Assembly: GCA_019242065.1 (NCBI GenBank) | Contig: JAFAWJ010000892.1 | Coordinates: 1 to 5,448, forward strand | DNA from: Chloroflexota bacterium | GTDB lineage: Bacteria; Chloroflexota; UBA6077; CF-72 | DNA length: 5,448 nucleotides | Direction of reading: 5' to 3' | Shown: in pieces, positions 5,028 to 5,448 of the stretch | Position numbering within the stretch: the first letter of the stretch is position 1 | Layout of the letters: the number at the start of each line of letters is the position of its first letter | Made by a program: the position numbers and the translations under genes | Notes under the pieces: model-generated | Database searches by the model: none | What the model was told of the DNA's origin: nothing | The model's input: only the letters and a program-made list of their open reading frames with translations

Positions 5028-5448
5028 TCAGCGCCGCAGCGACGGGTCGATCGCGCTCTGGGGATGCCCGTCCGCCGCCGCGGCGTGCTCCTCATCGGGG
5101 GTCGGCGGCCGCACGAACGTCTGATTGGACACGATCTCGCCGAACACGGTGGCATTCGGCACCAGCACCTGCACGTTGTCCACCGTGCGCAACTGCGTCG
5201 TCCGTACCCCGATGTTCTCTACGACACCCGTCTGGTCCTTCACCCTGATCGTGTCGCCAACCCGGAACGGCCGCTCCAGCAGCAGGTACACGCCGCTGAA
5301 GAAGTTCTTCAAGATGTCCTGCACCGCCAGACTGAAGGCCAGCGTCACCGCGCCGAGCACTGCGACCAGCCCGGTCGGGTTCACACCCAGAATGCCGAGC
5401 ACCACCAGCGCCGTGACGACGATCCAGGTCACCCCCAGCGCACGCTTG
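5028..5448 (-). CDS. MscS-family mechanosensitive ion channel, C-terminal part (start outside window)
   Basis: MscS-type channels open under membrane tension and release solutes during osmotic downshock. About 139 residues are visible and the frame is open through the window edge; the GTG at 5432 is internal and not the true start. In order: a hydrophobic helix WIVVTALVVLGILGV (TM2 region), the pore-lining helix with AVLGAVTLAFSLAVQDILKN then FFSGVYLLLE, the RPFRVGDTI linker, and a beta domain through GVVENIGVRTTQLRTVDN, VLVPNATVFG and IVSNQTF. This closely follows E. coli MscS (pore helix AVLGAAGLAVGLALQ, RPFRAGE, VVPNGKI). After the beta domain the protein ends within about 30 hydrophilic residues (PPTPDEEHAAAADGH onward), so the usual alpha/beta cage domain is missing. 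It ends 7 nt before tsaE, and may share its transcript. Confidence 0.9.
   Translation of the reverse strand, partial: KRALGVTWIVVTALVVLGILGVNPTGLVAVLGAVTLAFSLAVQDILKNFFSGVYLLLERPFRVGDTIRVKDQTGVVENIGVRTTQLRTVDNVQVLVPNATVFGEIVSNQTFVRPPTPDEEHAAAADGHPQSAIDPSLRR

Noticed and set aside
4559..5248. A 229-codon plus-strand open frame opposite tsaE and mscS.
   Set aside because: It spans two well-identified minus-strand genes in one frame, has low-complexity Arg/Ala-rich content and no ribosome site or domain.
1..5448. CRISPR arrays, tRNA or rRNA genes, attachment sites, transposase genes.
   Set aside because: No regularly spaced direct repeats, no cloverleaf-like or rRNA segments, and no integrase or transposase motifs seen in any frame.

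Overview
The window comes from a GC-rich bacterial chromosome. Every gene I can support lies on the minus strand, so the window is read from right to left. Gene order, the high-GC coding style, an exonuclease-dead PolA and an enlarged RimI would fit a Chloroflexota-type bacterium. That placement is inference only: no rRNA or other phylogenetic marker is present, and Actinobacteria-like or Deinococcus-Thermus-like lineages are not excluded.

Layout in transcription order: (1) the 3' part of an MscS-family mechanosensitive channel gene (5448-5028, start outside the window); (2) tsaE (5020-4550), 7 nt downstream of it; (3) tsaB (4553-3888), joined to tsaE by an ATGA stop/start overlap; (4) a 52-bp gap; (5) rimI, a GNAT N-acetyltransferase (3835-3134); (6) polA, DNA polymerase I (3141-322), overlapping the end of rimI by 8 nt; (7) a 213-bp intergenic region filled mostly by a striking, nested imperfect inverted repeat (about 147-311); (8) the first 36 codons of fpg/mutM (108-1), cut by the window edge. 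The last gene is very short in this window and is identified by its diagnostic Met-Pro-Glu-Leu-Pro-Glu start.

Functionally this is a housekeeping cluster. TsaE and TsaB belong to the machinery that makes N6-threonylcarbamoyladenosine (t6A) at position 37 of ANN-decoding tRNAs, and rimI is a frequent genomic neighbour of tsaB. PolA and Fpg work together in base excision repair: Fpg removes oxidised purines and PolA fills the gap. Tight spacing, overlaps and common strand suggest one long transcript, with a possible weak secondary promoter before rimI.

The coding genes are ordinary in identity but several have departures worth noting. All four metal-ligand positions of the PolA proofreading domain are replaced. 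RimI carries a Pro/Arg/Leu-rich insertion and a C-terminal extension. The MscS homologue ends soon after its beta domain and lacks the usual cytoplasmic cage. The most unexplained element is the inverted repeat between polA and fpg, which looks like a MITE-type repeat or a structured RNA. I see no clear evidence of a wholly new biological system.
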